From Pseudoscleropodium purum (taxonomy: Eukaryota; Streptophyta; Bryopsida; Hypnales; Brachytheciaceae): 64,000 nt of DNA. Position 1 is the first letter of the stretch. Each line of letters begins with the position of its first letter. The notes below the pieces were generated by a model. It saw only the letters and a list, made by a program, of their open reading frames with translations, searched no databases and was not told the origin of the DNA. Shown in pieces: positions 24,926 through 37,779 of this stretch. The stretch spans positions 16,616,001 to 16,680,000 of the forward strand of contig OZ017803.1 in the NCBI GenBank assembly GCA_963969395.1. Reading direction: 5' to 3'. A program made the position numbers and the translations under genes.

Positions 24926-27900
24926 CTTGTGGATAGTCATCCAAATGGAGGAAAGTATCCTTGCTTTGTAAACTCTTCTTATACACTCAAATGCCATATT
25001 GTATCAACTACATTTTGGGATCGCTCTAGGTTCAACGTTGTGCCCCAAGTGTAGCTTTATGATTAAGAATGAATGTTGTGGCTACTACTAAGGCAACGAC
25101 GCTAGCATGTGAGTATATGAGCGTGAGCCTATGAGTAGTGAGCAGGGATTGTGTGAGCTTAAAGCTTAGAAAGTTAGTTAATTATAAACATAATGTAATT
25201 TCTAATTTTTTTTTGTTTAAATAGTTTTAAAAAATCATATTTTTTTATTAAAATTTATTATATTTAGAAAATATGACCTATTACCATGAGACCCATGACT
25301 GTGAATTTTAGATCTAGAAGCCTAAAAAGTTAGTGCTATTCCATGTTTTGAAATTTATATCACGTTCTAAGAGGCCATTCTAGGGTGAACTAATCAAGTG
25401 AGAGTACAAATAATCTAGAAGCAATTCTAAAGATGAGAGAAAGACAAATTCAATGAAAATATCATAGAATGTAGAATATTGTGTACATAATAAAATATTC
25501 TTATATTATAGCGAGGAATACGTATTGGAATATGAATATAAGATTTTGCTATTTGAATTTGGCAATTTTTAAGATATTATATTGGTACTACATATCTACT
25601 TTATATTATGCTAATACTTGTCAATTAACTTAATCATTTGCATATCTTGATGATTCTAATAGCAACAAGCACTTGCTTAACTTCATCCAAACTAAAAATA
25701 AAAGTGGATGAATATGTTTGTCTCATAATCTAATTTGTAGAAGTAATGAAAGATGTAATAAAGGTATTTGCAATTTTGTAAATGCCACACTTTCCAATGG
25801 AAGTCCCAATTCATGCTTCTACAATGAAGACAAATATGAAATGAAAAATTGTAAAGTGTCATGTTATGAATTTTTTTGTTAAGGTCAGTCCTAGACAACA
25901 ACATAATAATAGTACTAAGTCTAGGGCAAAAAAAGAAGTTCACCTTAGTCATACTTGCAGTAACATTCCTTGTATTTTTCCATTGATTGTGGTAATTTTC
26001 AATAGGTGCCTTATTGCTCTAGCAAACTTGCTTGCCATTCCAAATGGAAAAGATTCATTTGCTAAGTATGTGCTAGTCAAGAATGAATCTACAACACAAG
26101 TTCAAATACCTTAAACAAAGTGATTAAGCATCAAAGTGACATCAAATCGGTGGATTGCAAGCAAAATCCAACTTCTTGAAGCTTAATGATTTTAGTATAA
26201 GTAAGATTGGTATGAGTAAAAACATGCCAAACCTTGGGGATCTTGAGTTGGGTAAGAATATGGAAAAGCTTAATTAGGTTCTATAACATATTGTGCAATT
26301 TGATTTGTACAAAACCAAAATTTGGCTTAGTTAGAATTGTAGTGTCTTTATTCTCACGCTTCTTTCCTTTATAAGTAGGGGCAACAATGGATTTTTTATG
26401 CTTAACAATCAATATCTTGCATTTGGCATGTATGCACTTTGAATGGTTTGATATTGTTTCCTTGACTTGTATGAAATTCTCACTATGAGTCAATTTAATA
26501 TATTGCAATTTGTTTCCACTACAGATCAAGTATGGGGCATGACCATGTTAAACTCCTCAAATGTACAATCCAGAGTTGTACTCTAGCAATGATTAATTTA
26601 GTTTAAATCCAAAGATGAGAGAAGTTAACCTCCAAAGGACCATAAGGCCACCACATCGTTTCTACAATATTTTTTTTTGTAGCCTTGGTACTTTAGGGGT
26701 TAACCTTCTTGGAGTAATGAGAATCACCTTCAAAATTGATTAGAAGATCTAAATTCTTTTTGTTGGACCTAAATAACTCTTCCATCTCTAAATGCAGAAT
26801 TTGAGTGTAGATGTCTTCTATTCAAGGCATCTTACTAAGGGCATTTGTGATTCTCTTTCCATTTCTACATACCTTAACTCTCTTCAATTTCAAATCCTTT
26901 TTAAGAAGACCTTTTTTAAAAGGGCCCCCATAAAGGTAAGCCATATAGTTGGTCATGTGCATGAAGGCTCAAACCCAATCATCACATGTGGCAACTAATA
27001 TATTAAATTTACATTTTCTAAAAGTTTGCATTCATTTGTAGTGCACTATTTCTTTAAAGGTTGCACATTGGAACATCTACTAGTTTTTTTATTCTCAATT
27101 TTTGTAAAGAATGATGATGAATGAAGTCATTATTCAAATAGTTTGTAATTTAGAATTTAGGATAGAAAATAGGAAATAGGAAATAGAAAAGATGTTTAAG
27201 GTAATATTGTTTCTATGAATCTACTCTACTAACATGTTGAAAGTATTAGAATGTGATCCAATCCCTCAATAAGCTTATGAATTGTCAGTTTCAATGCAAC
27301 ATTAGATGAGTACCACCAAACTTTGATTTCTAAATACATCTTCTTTGCTTTAGACATTTATAATGCATACTTATATTACATATAGAGTTAGATATGCTAG
27401 TTCAAGGATTCTTTGTTGATTAGCTTCTATGTGTGCTTGTGCATGTTTGTTGCCCACTAGAACAAGCAAGTCCTTTCACAGTGGATCCCCCAAACCTATA
27501 CACAATGTGAATTGTATTAAAGTTGGCTTGAGTATTATCACATACAAATCCTTTGAAGGTTGGATCCAGCACCCTATTTTCTACAATGACCTATGATAAC
27601 ACCAAAAATGAGCTAGTTTTCACTACCCTAAAGTAGTCTACATACCACAAATGGCAATAGTCATGACTTTGCAATAAGTAGAGTCATAAATGTGACAAGT
27701 GATAGTTGTCCATGATTTCACCCTCTTCACATGATCAAATATGATAAAGCAATTCTCAAGGTTATTGTTTGGTTGCATCCATCGCATGAGATTGATTTCA
27801 CTCCCAAGTCCATCAACAATTATTTTAAACAAATACCATATTCAAATAGCAAGTTTGGATTAATTATACTAAAAAACAAGTGCCAATTTCTTTTGTTCAA

Positions 27901-28719
27901 TCTCGGACTAAACATATGAATTTACAAAAAAATGTAAAGATGGTTTGTCAAAAATCAAAAGAATCCAATAAAAATTCATCTAACTATATATTAAATATCC
28001 TTTGACCATCTACTACCAAGAATTTTTTTGATGGTTGAATGAAAAAATTACTTCATTACCATTTAATGACATTGAAAGATTGTAAGATTTTTTTTATAAT
28101 GAAACCCATTATTTTTCATGAATCTTTAAAGGTTATGGGACAATTTGAAAATGAGAGCTTGACCATTCATTGCCAAAACGCAGGAATTATGTTCAATATA
28201 AAACTTCAGCCTCATTTTGGCACAATGGAATGATTTTTTTCAAAAAAGTTTGAACTAATAAAAGTTGGGAAATCAAGTTCAATTTCATCCCAAAAAATCT
28301 ATTTGTAATTTTGAGTCTCCAAAAGAAATTTATGGACGAAATTCAAAGAGAATGTTTGAAAATGTCAAAGAAATTGTTCCTTCCAACCCCTCTCTAAATT
28401 TTGTCCATAACTTTCTCTTAGGGACTTAAAATCTTAAAAATATTTTTAGAGATGAGATTTTATATGATTTTCAAACTTTTCTTAGTTCAAAATTTTTACA
28501 AAAAGTTATTCTCTTTTGAAAAAATGAAGTCCAAAGTTCTATATTGAATATAATTCCTACTTTTAACTTAACTAGGTATGAGTGGTTGAGCTCCTAGTAA
28601 TCCTAATTTACATATCTCATATGGGTTGTTTTACCTCTTACCATCTCACTTGTATAAAGAATTTGTCTTCTTTCCTATGATAACTCAAAATCAATGGCTT
28701 ATAATTCTATGTGGATAGA
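24926..28719. other. AT-rich intergenic DNA, left part of a large inverted-repeat region
   Basis: The stretch 25100-25145 (GCTAGCATGTGAG...GAGCGTGAGCCTATGAG) recurs inverted at about 32580-32625, so the 7.5 kb between them may be one unit. Within 25690-28230 there are several short unrelated frames on both strands, none with a motif I recognise and none supported by splice sites. Nothing here can be called a gene. Confidence 0.4.
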
Positions 28720-29940
28720 ATTTAAAGTCTTTTGGGGCCTTCTTAAACTTGTTGTTAATGGCTATGGTTTATGGGATTCAAATTTGTTTTTAGCATATGC
28801 AAAAATTAGTCAAATGCAAAAAAAAATTGGACCTTTTTAAACCCCCAACCGTTAACAGCTATGGTTTTGAGGAGTCAAATTTGTTTCTTGCATATGCAAA
28901 AATTAGTCAAATGTAGAATTTTTTGGGGCTTTCCTAGACCCCTAGCCGTTAATGGCTATGGTTTTGGAGAGTCAAATTTGTTTCTAGCATATGCAAAAAT
29001 TAGTCAAATGTAGAATTTTTTTGGGCTTTCCTAAACCCCTAGCCGTTAATGGCTATGGTTTGAAGGAGTCAAATTTGTTTCCAGCATATGCAAAAATCAG
29101 TCAAATGCTAAAATTTTTTGGGCCTTCTAAAATCCCTAGCCATTAACAACTGCGATTTTGAAAATTCAAATTTGTTTTCAGGATATACAAAAATTAGTCA
29201 AATGCTAAAAAAATTTAAGGTCTTCTAGACCCCTGGCTATTAACGGCTATGGTTTGGAAGATTCAAATTTGTTTTCATCATGTGCAAAAATTAGTCAAAT
29301 GCTGAAATTTTTTGGACCTTCCTAAACCCTTAGCCATTAACAGCTACAATTTTGGGGATTCAAATTTGTTTTCAGTATATGCAAAAATTAGTCAAATGTT
29401 GAAATTATTTAGGCCTACCTAAACCCTCAGTCATTAACAGCTACGGTTTATAAGATTCAAATTTTTTTCGAGCATATGCAAAAATTAGTCAAATGTTGAA
29501 ATTTTTTGGACCTTCCTAGACTTCCAGCCATTAACGGCTACTATTTGGGGGATTCAAATTTGTTTGTTGTATATACGAGAATTAGTCAAATGCCAAAAAA
29601 AATTAGGGCCTTCCTAGAGCTCTAGTTGTTAACAACTATAATTTTGGAGATTCAAATTTGTTTCTAATATATGCAAGAATTTGTCAAATGTTGAAAAAAT
29701 TGGCCTTTTTAGTGTACAACTATTTACAACTACGATTTTTGGGATTCAAATTTGCTTGTAGCATATATAAGAGTTTGATCAAATTTTGAAATTATTTTGG
29801 TTTTTCTAGTGCACAATCGTTAATGGACACAATTTTAGAGATTCTAATTTGCTTACAACATATGCTAGAATTTGGTCAAATACTCAAAATCATGGGCTCT
29901 TCTAATACATAGCCATCAACAACTACTAAGTTGAATTACA
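28720..29940 (+). repeat. 97-bp tandem repeat array, 13 units
   Basis: A phrase of the form TTAACGGCTAYGGTTT..GATTCAAATTTGTTT..AGCATATGCAAAAATTAGTCAAATG recurs in tandem. Anchoring on GCTATGG, units start near 28761, 28858, 28955, 29052, 29149, 29246, 29343, 29440 and 29537 with a spacing of exactly 97 each time. They continue near 29635, 29729, 29826 and 29922 with spacing 94-98 and more divergence. Each unit carries a small palindrome in the best copies (TAGCCGTTAATGGCTA). No reading frame is conserved. This is a minisatellite/satellite-type array with better-preserved units on the left. Confidence 0.92.
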
Positions 29941-30102
29941 TGTTGTACAATACATATACACAATTTGGAATATTTTTAATTTGGATTTAAATGTGATTTC
30001 AAAGATTTTGACACAAAGAAATCCACAAGCACAAAGATTAGATGTTATACTTCAACTTCTTTCTAAAGATCAAGTAGAGTTATAATTGCATGGCTTTTGA
30101 AA

Positions 30103-31460
30103 AGAGACTATGAACACTTCTTCTTGTCTTAAGGGGTTGAGGTATCAACTAAGAACAAAATTAGAAATCAATATTTCTTTATGTTATATGATTTATTTGT
30201 TGGTTGTTAGGCCTTTTTTTAATAATGATGTCATGAATCTAGTTGTACATTTTGTTATTTATGGTTATATGGAAGGAAATGAAATTTTTTATGTGGCTTT
30301 GGAGAATAATGAAGAGAAGATGTAGATGTTACAAACGATATTAATGATTGAATTGTAAAGTGCCAATTGGATGCAAGCAAATGTTGCATTTGAGAAAGAA
30401 TTGAAAAATAATAAAGATCTCAAAGTTTTCTCTAGCAAGATGTTTTTTAGTGTGAGATAGGAACTACCATTTGCAAGTATGGTTATCTATCATCACTTGT
30501 AATTATGTAGATGCCTTTATGTGGCATTATATTGTTGAAAGCATTGTTTTGGAGGTTAAGAGGTACATTGCAACTATATTGGTAGCATTACATAATGTTA
30601 ATGGTAATTCTTTATATTTCATCATCATTTTCTATTCTTTTCATTTCTTAGTCTTTAAAGCTTGTTTGGTTTGGACCATTACAATTCTCTTTATTCTACC
30701 TTATTTTGTTTGATGTTCACTTCACATATTTTAATATAAAAAATCTTGTTTTGCCACAGGAAACCAAAATTCCCATGTTTCCATAAATCTTATTCACAAG
30801 CTTCATTGCATTCAAAGTGTTGCTAAGCAACTGTTTTCATATTTTGAGAAATTTGTCTCCAAAAAAAATCTTATTATAGTTGAAGCTAAGCAAAAGTTAA
30901 AATAAAGAATTTAGTTTACTCCAACTTTTGAATTTCTAAATGATGTCATATTTAAGGTTCGTATCTAAAGTTTTATTTTCCATTTCATATTTTTTTCAAT
31001 TTTTAGATTTTCCCTTTGTTCTTGTTCTTAATTTGAATGAATATTATTTTGCTCTATTATATATAAATTTTGCTTATTCTTATAAGTCATTTACTTTGTG
31101 CAACAAAAATTAAAGAACGCTTCTACTATAGCTCAAGAATTTTTTATGAAAAATATCACAATCTATCAAATTAGACTCTTAGTGTAGTTGATGAGTGTCT
31201 CTTTAAAGTTATTGACAAGGTGAAGGTTCTCATTCATAATTGAAGAAGCAACTCACCATTATATATCCTAAGTACATCACAATTTTTATGGAGAAAATGA
31301 AGTGTTGCTATGAAAATCATGATGAAAATTTAGAGATGATTTAAGAAAACTAGAGAAGCTGTGGATGTTGCCAACTTCACGAATGAACACTTCTTTGAAG
31401 ATCAAGTGGTTGGAGATACAAACAAATCTTCTACTTTTGTGAGGCTTTCAAATTTCTTAA
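30103..31460 (+). pseudogene. Unidentified intron-bearing gene fragment, broken
   Basis: Coding-like sequence with stops and frameshifts. Pieces are readable at 30110-30325, around 30361-30450 (ANWMQANVAFEKELKNNKDL) and at 30471-30603 (YVDAFMWHYIVESIVLEVKR). The last joins cleanly across a GT-AG intron (30604-30759, acceptor TTTTGCCACAG) to a second exon encoding NSHVSINLIHKLHCIQSVAK, open to about 30904. Both the phase and the sense continue over the junction (ALHNVNG/NQNSHVS). More degraded coding-like sequence follows to about 31460. I do not recognise the family. An intact source gene elsewhere is expected. It lies next to the 97-bp array and between the inverted repeats at 25.1 and 32.6 kb. 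Confidence 0.5.
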
Positions 31461-34400
31461 AGCAAATTCAATGATATCGACTTTTCTAAGTGGCTTCATA
31501 AAGCTAAATGATTGGTGAGCTTAGGTGAATACTTGTCTATTTTTATTGTTTAAATAGGAATATTTTTTTGAACCTTATTATTTGACCATTCCATTATTCG
31601 AATTTAAATTTTGTGTATGGTAGTTGGCTATTGAGACAAAAAAAACCTTTTGATGCTATAGTGGTTGATCTAGATGCATCTATTAACTATCTTCTAGATG
31701 GTATAAATCTTTTGCCCACTATTTTTTAATTACAAACTTACAATGTATATTGTTGGAGGATACTACATTCTTTTGTCAATCATGAGCCATAAATCACATT
31801 TTACTACTAAACTTTATAAAATTCCACAGAGTAAAGTTTAACTTGGAATTAAATCAAACTACTACCATTTAAATTAATTATATATACCAACTTTTAGAAA
31901 TTATTCATTTTTTTTAGAAAAAAGAAAATTTTAGAAAGGACATTGATTAAAAAAATGATTGTTTAGATCATTTAGGGTTAGTACATTTATTTGGTATATA
32001 ACATATGACTACTATATTTATTTTAAATATTCAATGTCCAAGATATTTTTGTTTTTATTTTCAAGTATAGTTATAAAAATAAAATAAAATAGGTGAACCA
32101 TTTTCATTGTTTACATTTATATAAAGATCTATAATGAAGACTACATTTATCACTTAATCATTCAAAACCATTGTTCATGATTTAGTGCTTATGATGTTTA
32201 GAGCCTTTGCTTATCACCATATTATATTCAACCTTTATGACCCATGTTTGTTGCTCTTTCTATTTTAGATTTCATAAATGTCATTCCTATGATGTTGTTA
32301 TAATGTATTTTAATTTTCTATTTAAGTACTTTGTAGTGAGACATCCTAAATAATTACACCTATTTTTATCATGTACTTGCTTACAAACTCTATCTATTTT
32401 GATTGTATCTCAATTTTTAGAAACACATTTGTTCAATTTTTTGGTACAAAATCGCATAGTGGCATATTCATTTGTTGTTCATTTGGACTAAAAATCCTTA
32501 TATCTAAATCCACAATCATAAGTTATTGATGGATTTACAAACTCTAAATGGAACAAGAAAATGGAGGCTCACACGCTCATAGGCTCACGCTCACAAGCTC
32601 ACATACTAGCATCCCCGCTATTAAGGTATTCTAATTCAAGGAGTCGGAATTTTGTAATTTAGCAATTCTATCTTTTTTCCTATGGTCATATGTCTAAGAT
32701 TATAGAATACAAATTTGTGATTTCATTTATTTTTGCAATGCATTGATGTATTTGCTAAGTTGACTTTCATCTTTACCAATGATTCATATGCAATAGTGCT
32801 AAATATAAAGACCAACCTATGGCATCTAAGGTCCTTCTTCTTGTACCATAATGTAATTCAATAGGTGCTGCAAGTCACCAATGCAAAGCACATGATGTAA
32901 AGCCTTGTCTTCATTCTAGTCATCATCCTTGGAACGACTTGGAAGCAGAGGTCATTGAAGAAGCAAATGTTGAATATTATTTGTCAAAATTCCATAATTA
33001 AAAAGGAAATACACTCTGAGACTAGAGATATTGAAGGCAATGGAGAAGTTGAAGAGTAGATCACATTCATTGTAGTTATATTTAGAATGGATTTGCTTTC
33101 AAAATATAAAAATACAAAATATAGAAATAATTTAACTCATTTATTTTTGAGATCATAATTAATGAAGGAAATTCAAGTTTTTAACAATCTACTATTTTGT
33201 AGTGAAGAATTGTATTTAGATTCTTTGCTTACTATCTAGATGTCTAATACATGTAGATTCTATAAATATTTTCTATAAATTTTCGAAAACTTGAAAATTA
33301 CTAAATTGTATTTATAGTTTTGTAACTACATGCATACTTTGTGGTTGTCAATATATTACTTATTTTGTTTATATCAAAAAATGATTCTTTTAAAATTATA
33401 GTTTTTAGTGCTTTAATAAATTCTTATTTCATAGGAAAATTCTCATTTTGAAAAATTATGTATTTTTGCAAGATGAATTCCAAATGAAGACAAATTCATT
33501 CATGCCCCTAGTTTCAACTTCAACTAAGTGAAGTTCCAACCATAGAGACTTGGAATTATGAAAGTCGATAATTAGAGAGGTATAGAGTCCCCACACTCTT
33601 GTAGTTTTTATTCTCATCTTTCTTACAATTGTTTTTTACATCTACATTTACTTCATATATATGGTTTTGAATTTAGTGTTAGAAAATATATTCTTAAAGA
33701 ATGATTTATAAAGACTATGAATGGCACAATTCTATTATACTACAATTATTGTAGAAGGCAAGTCCTTCACATCTAAACAAAATTTCTAAAATAGAATAAA
33801 TTGATAGATTGTCTAGTGTAATAAATTTTTGATGGTTTGAACAATTCACTCAAAGAGTTTTTTGAAGTTTTTTAGAATCGATATGACCAAATTATCTTCC
33901 ATGATTATAGGATAACTATGATTTTTATGGTCATTAAATAACTAAAAATACTAAAATTAAAAAGATTTTATAATAATTTCCACCTATTTTATAAATTTAA
34001 AAAAATAATCTTCCATATTTCATTTTTTTTCACAAGCTCTGAGCTCACCAACCTAGGCTTAAGGCTCTTAGGTCTGCATTTCTAGCCTCACATAGTAGCA
34101 TCATTGTAAGAAAAAAAACTTATTTGTTGATGAAAAGAACTGCTATCCAAATTATGTTTTGGGAGGTTGCCACTTCAACTAAAGAGGTCAAAATCTCTCT
34201 AGAATATAGACAAATCATAATTTATACCACCATTGTCCAATATGTAATTTCTTGGTTTCAAATTGCTTGAATTTATATTACTAGCTAGTGTTGACCTAAG
34301 TTAGAAAGTTGTCATATAAGGTTGCTTAAAGTCATTAAATGTGTCCATCAGACATACAAAACAAATATAGGGTTTGGATTTTAGAATTTACAAAACAAAA

Positions 34401-36240
34401 ACATACTAATCATTTGTGATTTGCTATTAGCATATGACATGGTAGAGATCTTTGGATGTAAAATTCCATATTGGGATTTAAGTGCAATAGTCTTGGCAAG
34501 GGTTTGGTATAGGCACTGACTAGTAAGGAATAAGCTCCAACAATTTGAATATGATAGGACACATAGACGTCAATAAATTGGACACAAATAGATAGAATGC
34601 AAAGTATGAGTCTATATACAAATGAATCGATGCCCAATGATTGTTACTTAGACATATTTCAAGTGATTTGAATATTATTTGTCATATATTCATATAGAAT
34701 GTGCTACTTTGGACATTGCTTTCAACTAAGTTGTTCCTATCCATTAGAGCCCTTACATGTATGTACCATATATTGTATGTGGCTATTGTGGTGCACATGT
34801 AGAAAAGTATATAGACAATATAAATTCACATTAATTACCTTGACAAATGGTCAATATGTCGTTGACAACTTAAGATGAAGGAGGCCTAATTGGATGGAGT
34901 AAAGTACTAAACAATTTGACAACTCTAGTATTAATCCCTTCCACTATACCAGTAATTCAATGACATATAATGTAAAGTAGAAGGCCTCTTGTCAAAGACT
35001 TTGTTGCATGTAAAGACCCTGATTTGAAGGCAAAGCCTAATTATAAAAGGAAGGGCCTTCACATTCCAAAAAACCTTCAAGAAAATGTCTCTCATTGTGA
35101 TGGACCAACAAAAACTTATCATACCAAATAGTATGTATAATCCCATTTTCTTATACTAGACCTTCCAAGCAATGGCATTTGTCAATATTGAGCCATTATG
35201 GTGTATAAAACAATATTTTCATAATAGAAAGAACCAAAGCTTTCAGAGCTTCACATTGTAAGGATGACTACTATATCTATTAAAGTAGATTTATTTGATT
35301 CCATTTGCCTTCTAATTATCAAGTAGGATTTGTTGAAGTGTTATTAATATGACACACACCCCTAAATGCCCAAGGCCTACTTTGAGCTTCTTGGAATTTG
35401 TTCTAAATTGAACAAAATGCCAACATTTTGATAAGTTGTATCAATTTTTTTTGAATTGTAATTGTACAAATTCAAACCAAACATGATTGAAATCTCATAG
35501 AAAAAGAAAACACAACATTATCACTTATGGAGTGAAAGATTATAATGTTTGACCATGAAGGTGTTAAAATTGCAAAAATGATGTGAAGTCTTTCAACCCT
35601 CTTTTCACAAGTCAAATCTAAAAAGTTGGTGACCAATAAAACTATGAGGTTAAAGGGCCTAACATATATAACCCCAATCAATTTATGACTTCTTAAAATC
35701 TACTCTACAATTTTTTTTAAATGAATTTTGAATGTGATTTTTTCTCCAAGATCTAGTGTATTTGAGGTTCATTTCCAAGAGCTCTCAACACTATGGGAAT
35801 TCAAGATTGCAATGGGTATCCTTGCACAAAATCTTGAATAGATTTATCACTATTATTTATTTTCAAGACCAGATTTTTATGTTAAAATTAGACTTCAAGA
35901 AGAACTTTCCAAAAATATAAACTATTAAAAAATAGCAACTTGGTTAGATTTTATTTTAACTTCAAAGTTTTGCAAATACCAAATTTTGATGCCTCAAGTA
36001 GTTAGTGGTTAAATAGGCCTTGTAGAATGTCTCCAACTTTACTCCTACTACAATATATTATAAATGAAATTGAGCCTTTAGTGCATGGTTATGTGTCTTT
36101 TTTGAGGTGCTCAATTAAAAAAATTTACCTAAAGGACATTTTAAGATTTTTTTCAAGTCCTGACTTCGAAAATTCACAAATTCACCAAAAAATTCTCCAA
36201 AAAAACACAATTGAAAAAAATTAAAAATATAATATTGACT
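31461..36240. other. AT-rich intergenic DNA, no gene seen
   Basis: Contains the right-hand copy of the inverted motif (about 32575-32630, GCTCACGCTCACAAGCTCAC) and a weaker related piece near 34038-34105. A short coding-like scrap (DLEAEVIEEANVEYYLSKFH, about 32937-33000) ends at a stop and cannot be assigned. The rest is AT-rich with small random frames. Confidence 0.45.
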
Positions 36241-37779
36241 CTCTCTAATGCACATCAGCCTGAGTGGATGAATTTCGGCACGGAAAGCTCACACTCCCTA
36301 TTCTAATTCTTAGCAAAAAGTAAAGAAGCCTTCCTCCACTTACAACCAGCCACCTGGTCTCATTGCCCGCAGCCAAGTGGCACTGCCACGTTGTATCTAG
36401 CATATTCGTAGATCTTCCATTTTGACTCCTTCATGACGCATAAAGTCTCGCTCCTTATCTAGGAGCCCTATTCCCACCGCAGTCCCCGACTCATACTAAC
36501 TCTCCTTGAGCACTAATTGAAAATCGCTATTTGCTTATAGTTGCGGCGAGCTTCTCCAGTTCCTCGCACAGGACGCCAGAGATTCTCGCAGCGAATAACG
36601 CTCGGCCTCAATTTTTTTCTCTTCCCTCGAAGCTCGTCGAATCGCTTGTGGCAGCTCCATGAAGAATTTTTTTCTTTTCGCGAATTTTTATAGTCGTTTT
36701 GAGTGCTGTTTGAGGGTATTAGCAACTCAGTAGACGGTGAAATTCGTGCGCTGCTGGTGATCAAGTGCGACGGGAGCGGCGTTGTTGTTTCCTTTTGGAG
36801 GTGCGTGGTTTTATTTTGGTCTGGATTAAATCAGTACTGAGTTTTGATAGATGACGAGCGTGAAATGCGTTTGAGCTCGTTTGAGAAGTTTTGTGTTTAG
36901 GTTTTAGTGCTTTTGGTGATAGTAATGGAGTGAATGGGAATCCGAGTTGACTAGACTTTCATGTGGATGCCTGTGCACTTAGAATTCTACATCTTTTGAA
37001 CTTGATAAGGTAATCTTTTTATTTCGAGAACCTTAGTTAGTATGTTTTTCTCGAAGTTTCGAGTATGTGAGTTTGCTCTCAGTGTTTTTTCCTCCGAAAA
37101 TCATCACATGATCTCGAAATTCACACCTTGCTTAATACGACTTTGTGAACCTGAAGACCTAAAAGTGCAAGTGGAAGTGCTCCGATTCAGCTCCAGAAGT
37201 CTTAGTTCCGCTCGGGAGTGAGCTTCTTCCTTCGAGGACTGAGCGACTGAATTAGGGTTTGGCGATTTTCGTTTCTTCGGGGTGAAATCTATTGTGCATT
37301 TTGTGTCATTTTGGTGAATATGTAGCTTGGTCTTATAGTTCAAGAGTATCTTGCTTGATACGTTACCTGCTGATTCGAATGCTGATTGCTGCACCCCTTG
37401 TAACAAATCCCTGGCTCTGCTACCAGACGCTTGTGGTTCTGTTTGCTTTTACGATTTCGAGTGTTGAACTAATTTCTGGCTCTGCTATCGGACGCTTGTA
37501 GTTCCGTTTGCCTTTAAGATTTCGAGTGTTGTAAATTGCAAATTGTAGTTGCTTTCACGATTTTCCGTGTTTAACTTTATTATATCTACATTCTGTGTGT
37601 TTTTTGTTTTCTATACTTAGAAAGTTTGTTGCTGGATGCAGGAACTGTATCATCCAACCCCTGCCTTTCTATGTGACATCGTTGCCTGATCGAATCGCTT
37701 ACGGCCTGGTTGGAACCAAGAAGTGCCGCAATTTGATGTTGGAATTTATGTGATATTGGGAAATGAGGCTTCGACGACA
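36241..37779 (+). promoter_or_regulatory. Upstream region and probable 5' leader of the lipase gene
   Basis: Composition changes sharply at about 36250, from AT-rich repeats to mixed, CpG-containing sequence, as expected for a promoter and 5' untranslated region. A leader intron is plausible: there is a good acceptor at 37639-37641 (GCTGGATGCAG, after a T-rich tract) and several possible donors, for example GTGCGTGG near 36801 or GTAATCTT near 37010. I cannot choose between them. Short upstream ORFs lie after the acceptor, including ATGTGA at 37671 and 37748, which is a start codon directly followed by a stop. No TATA box is assigned. Confidence 0.5.

Noticed and set aside
28720..29940. CRISPR-like array
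   Set aside because: The whole 97-bp unit repeats, there are no unique spacers, and the DNA is a plant nuclear genome.
37723..37779. Upstream start for the lipase protein
   Set aside because: The frame is open back to 37690 but contains no ATG before 37780; the longer version would need a non-ATG start.
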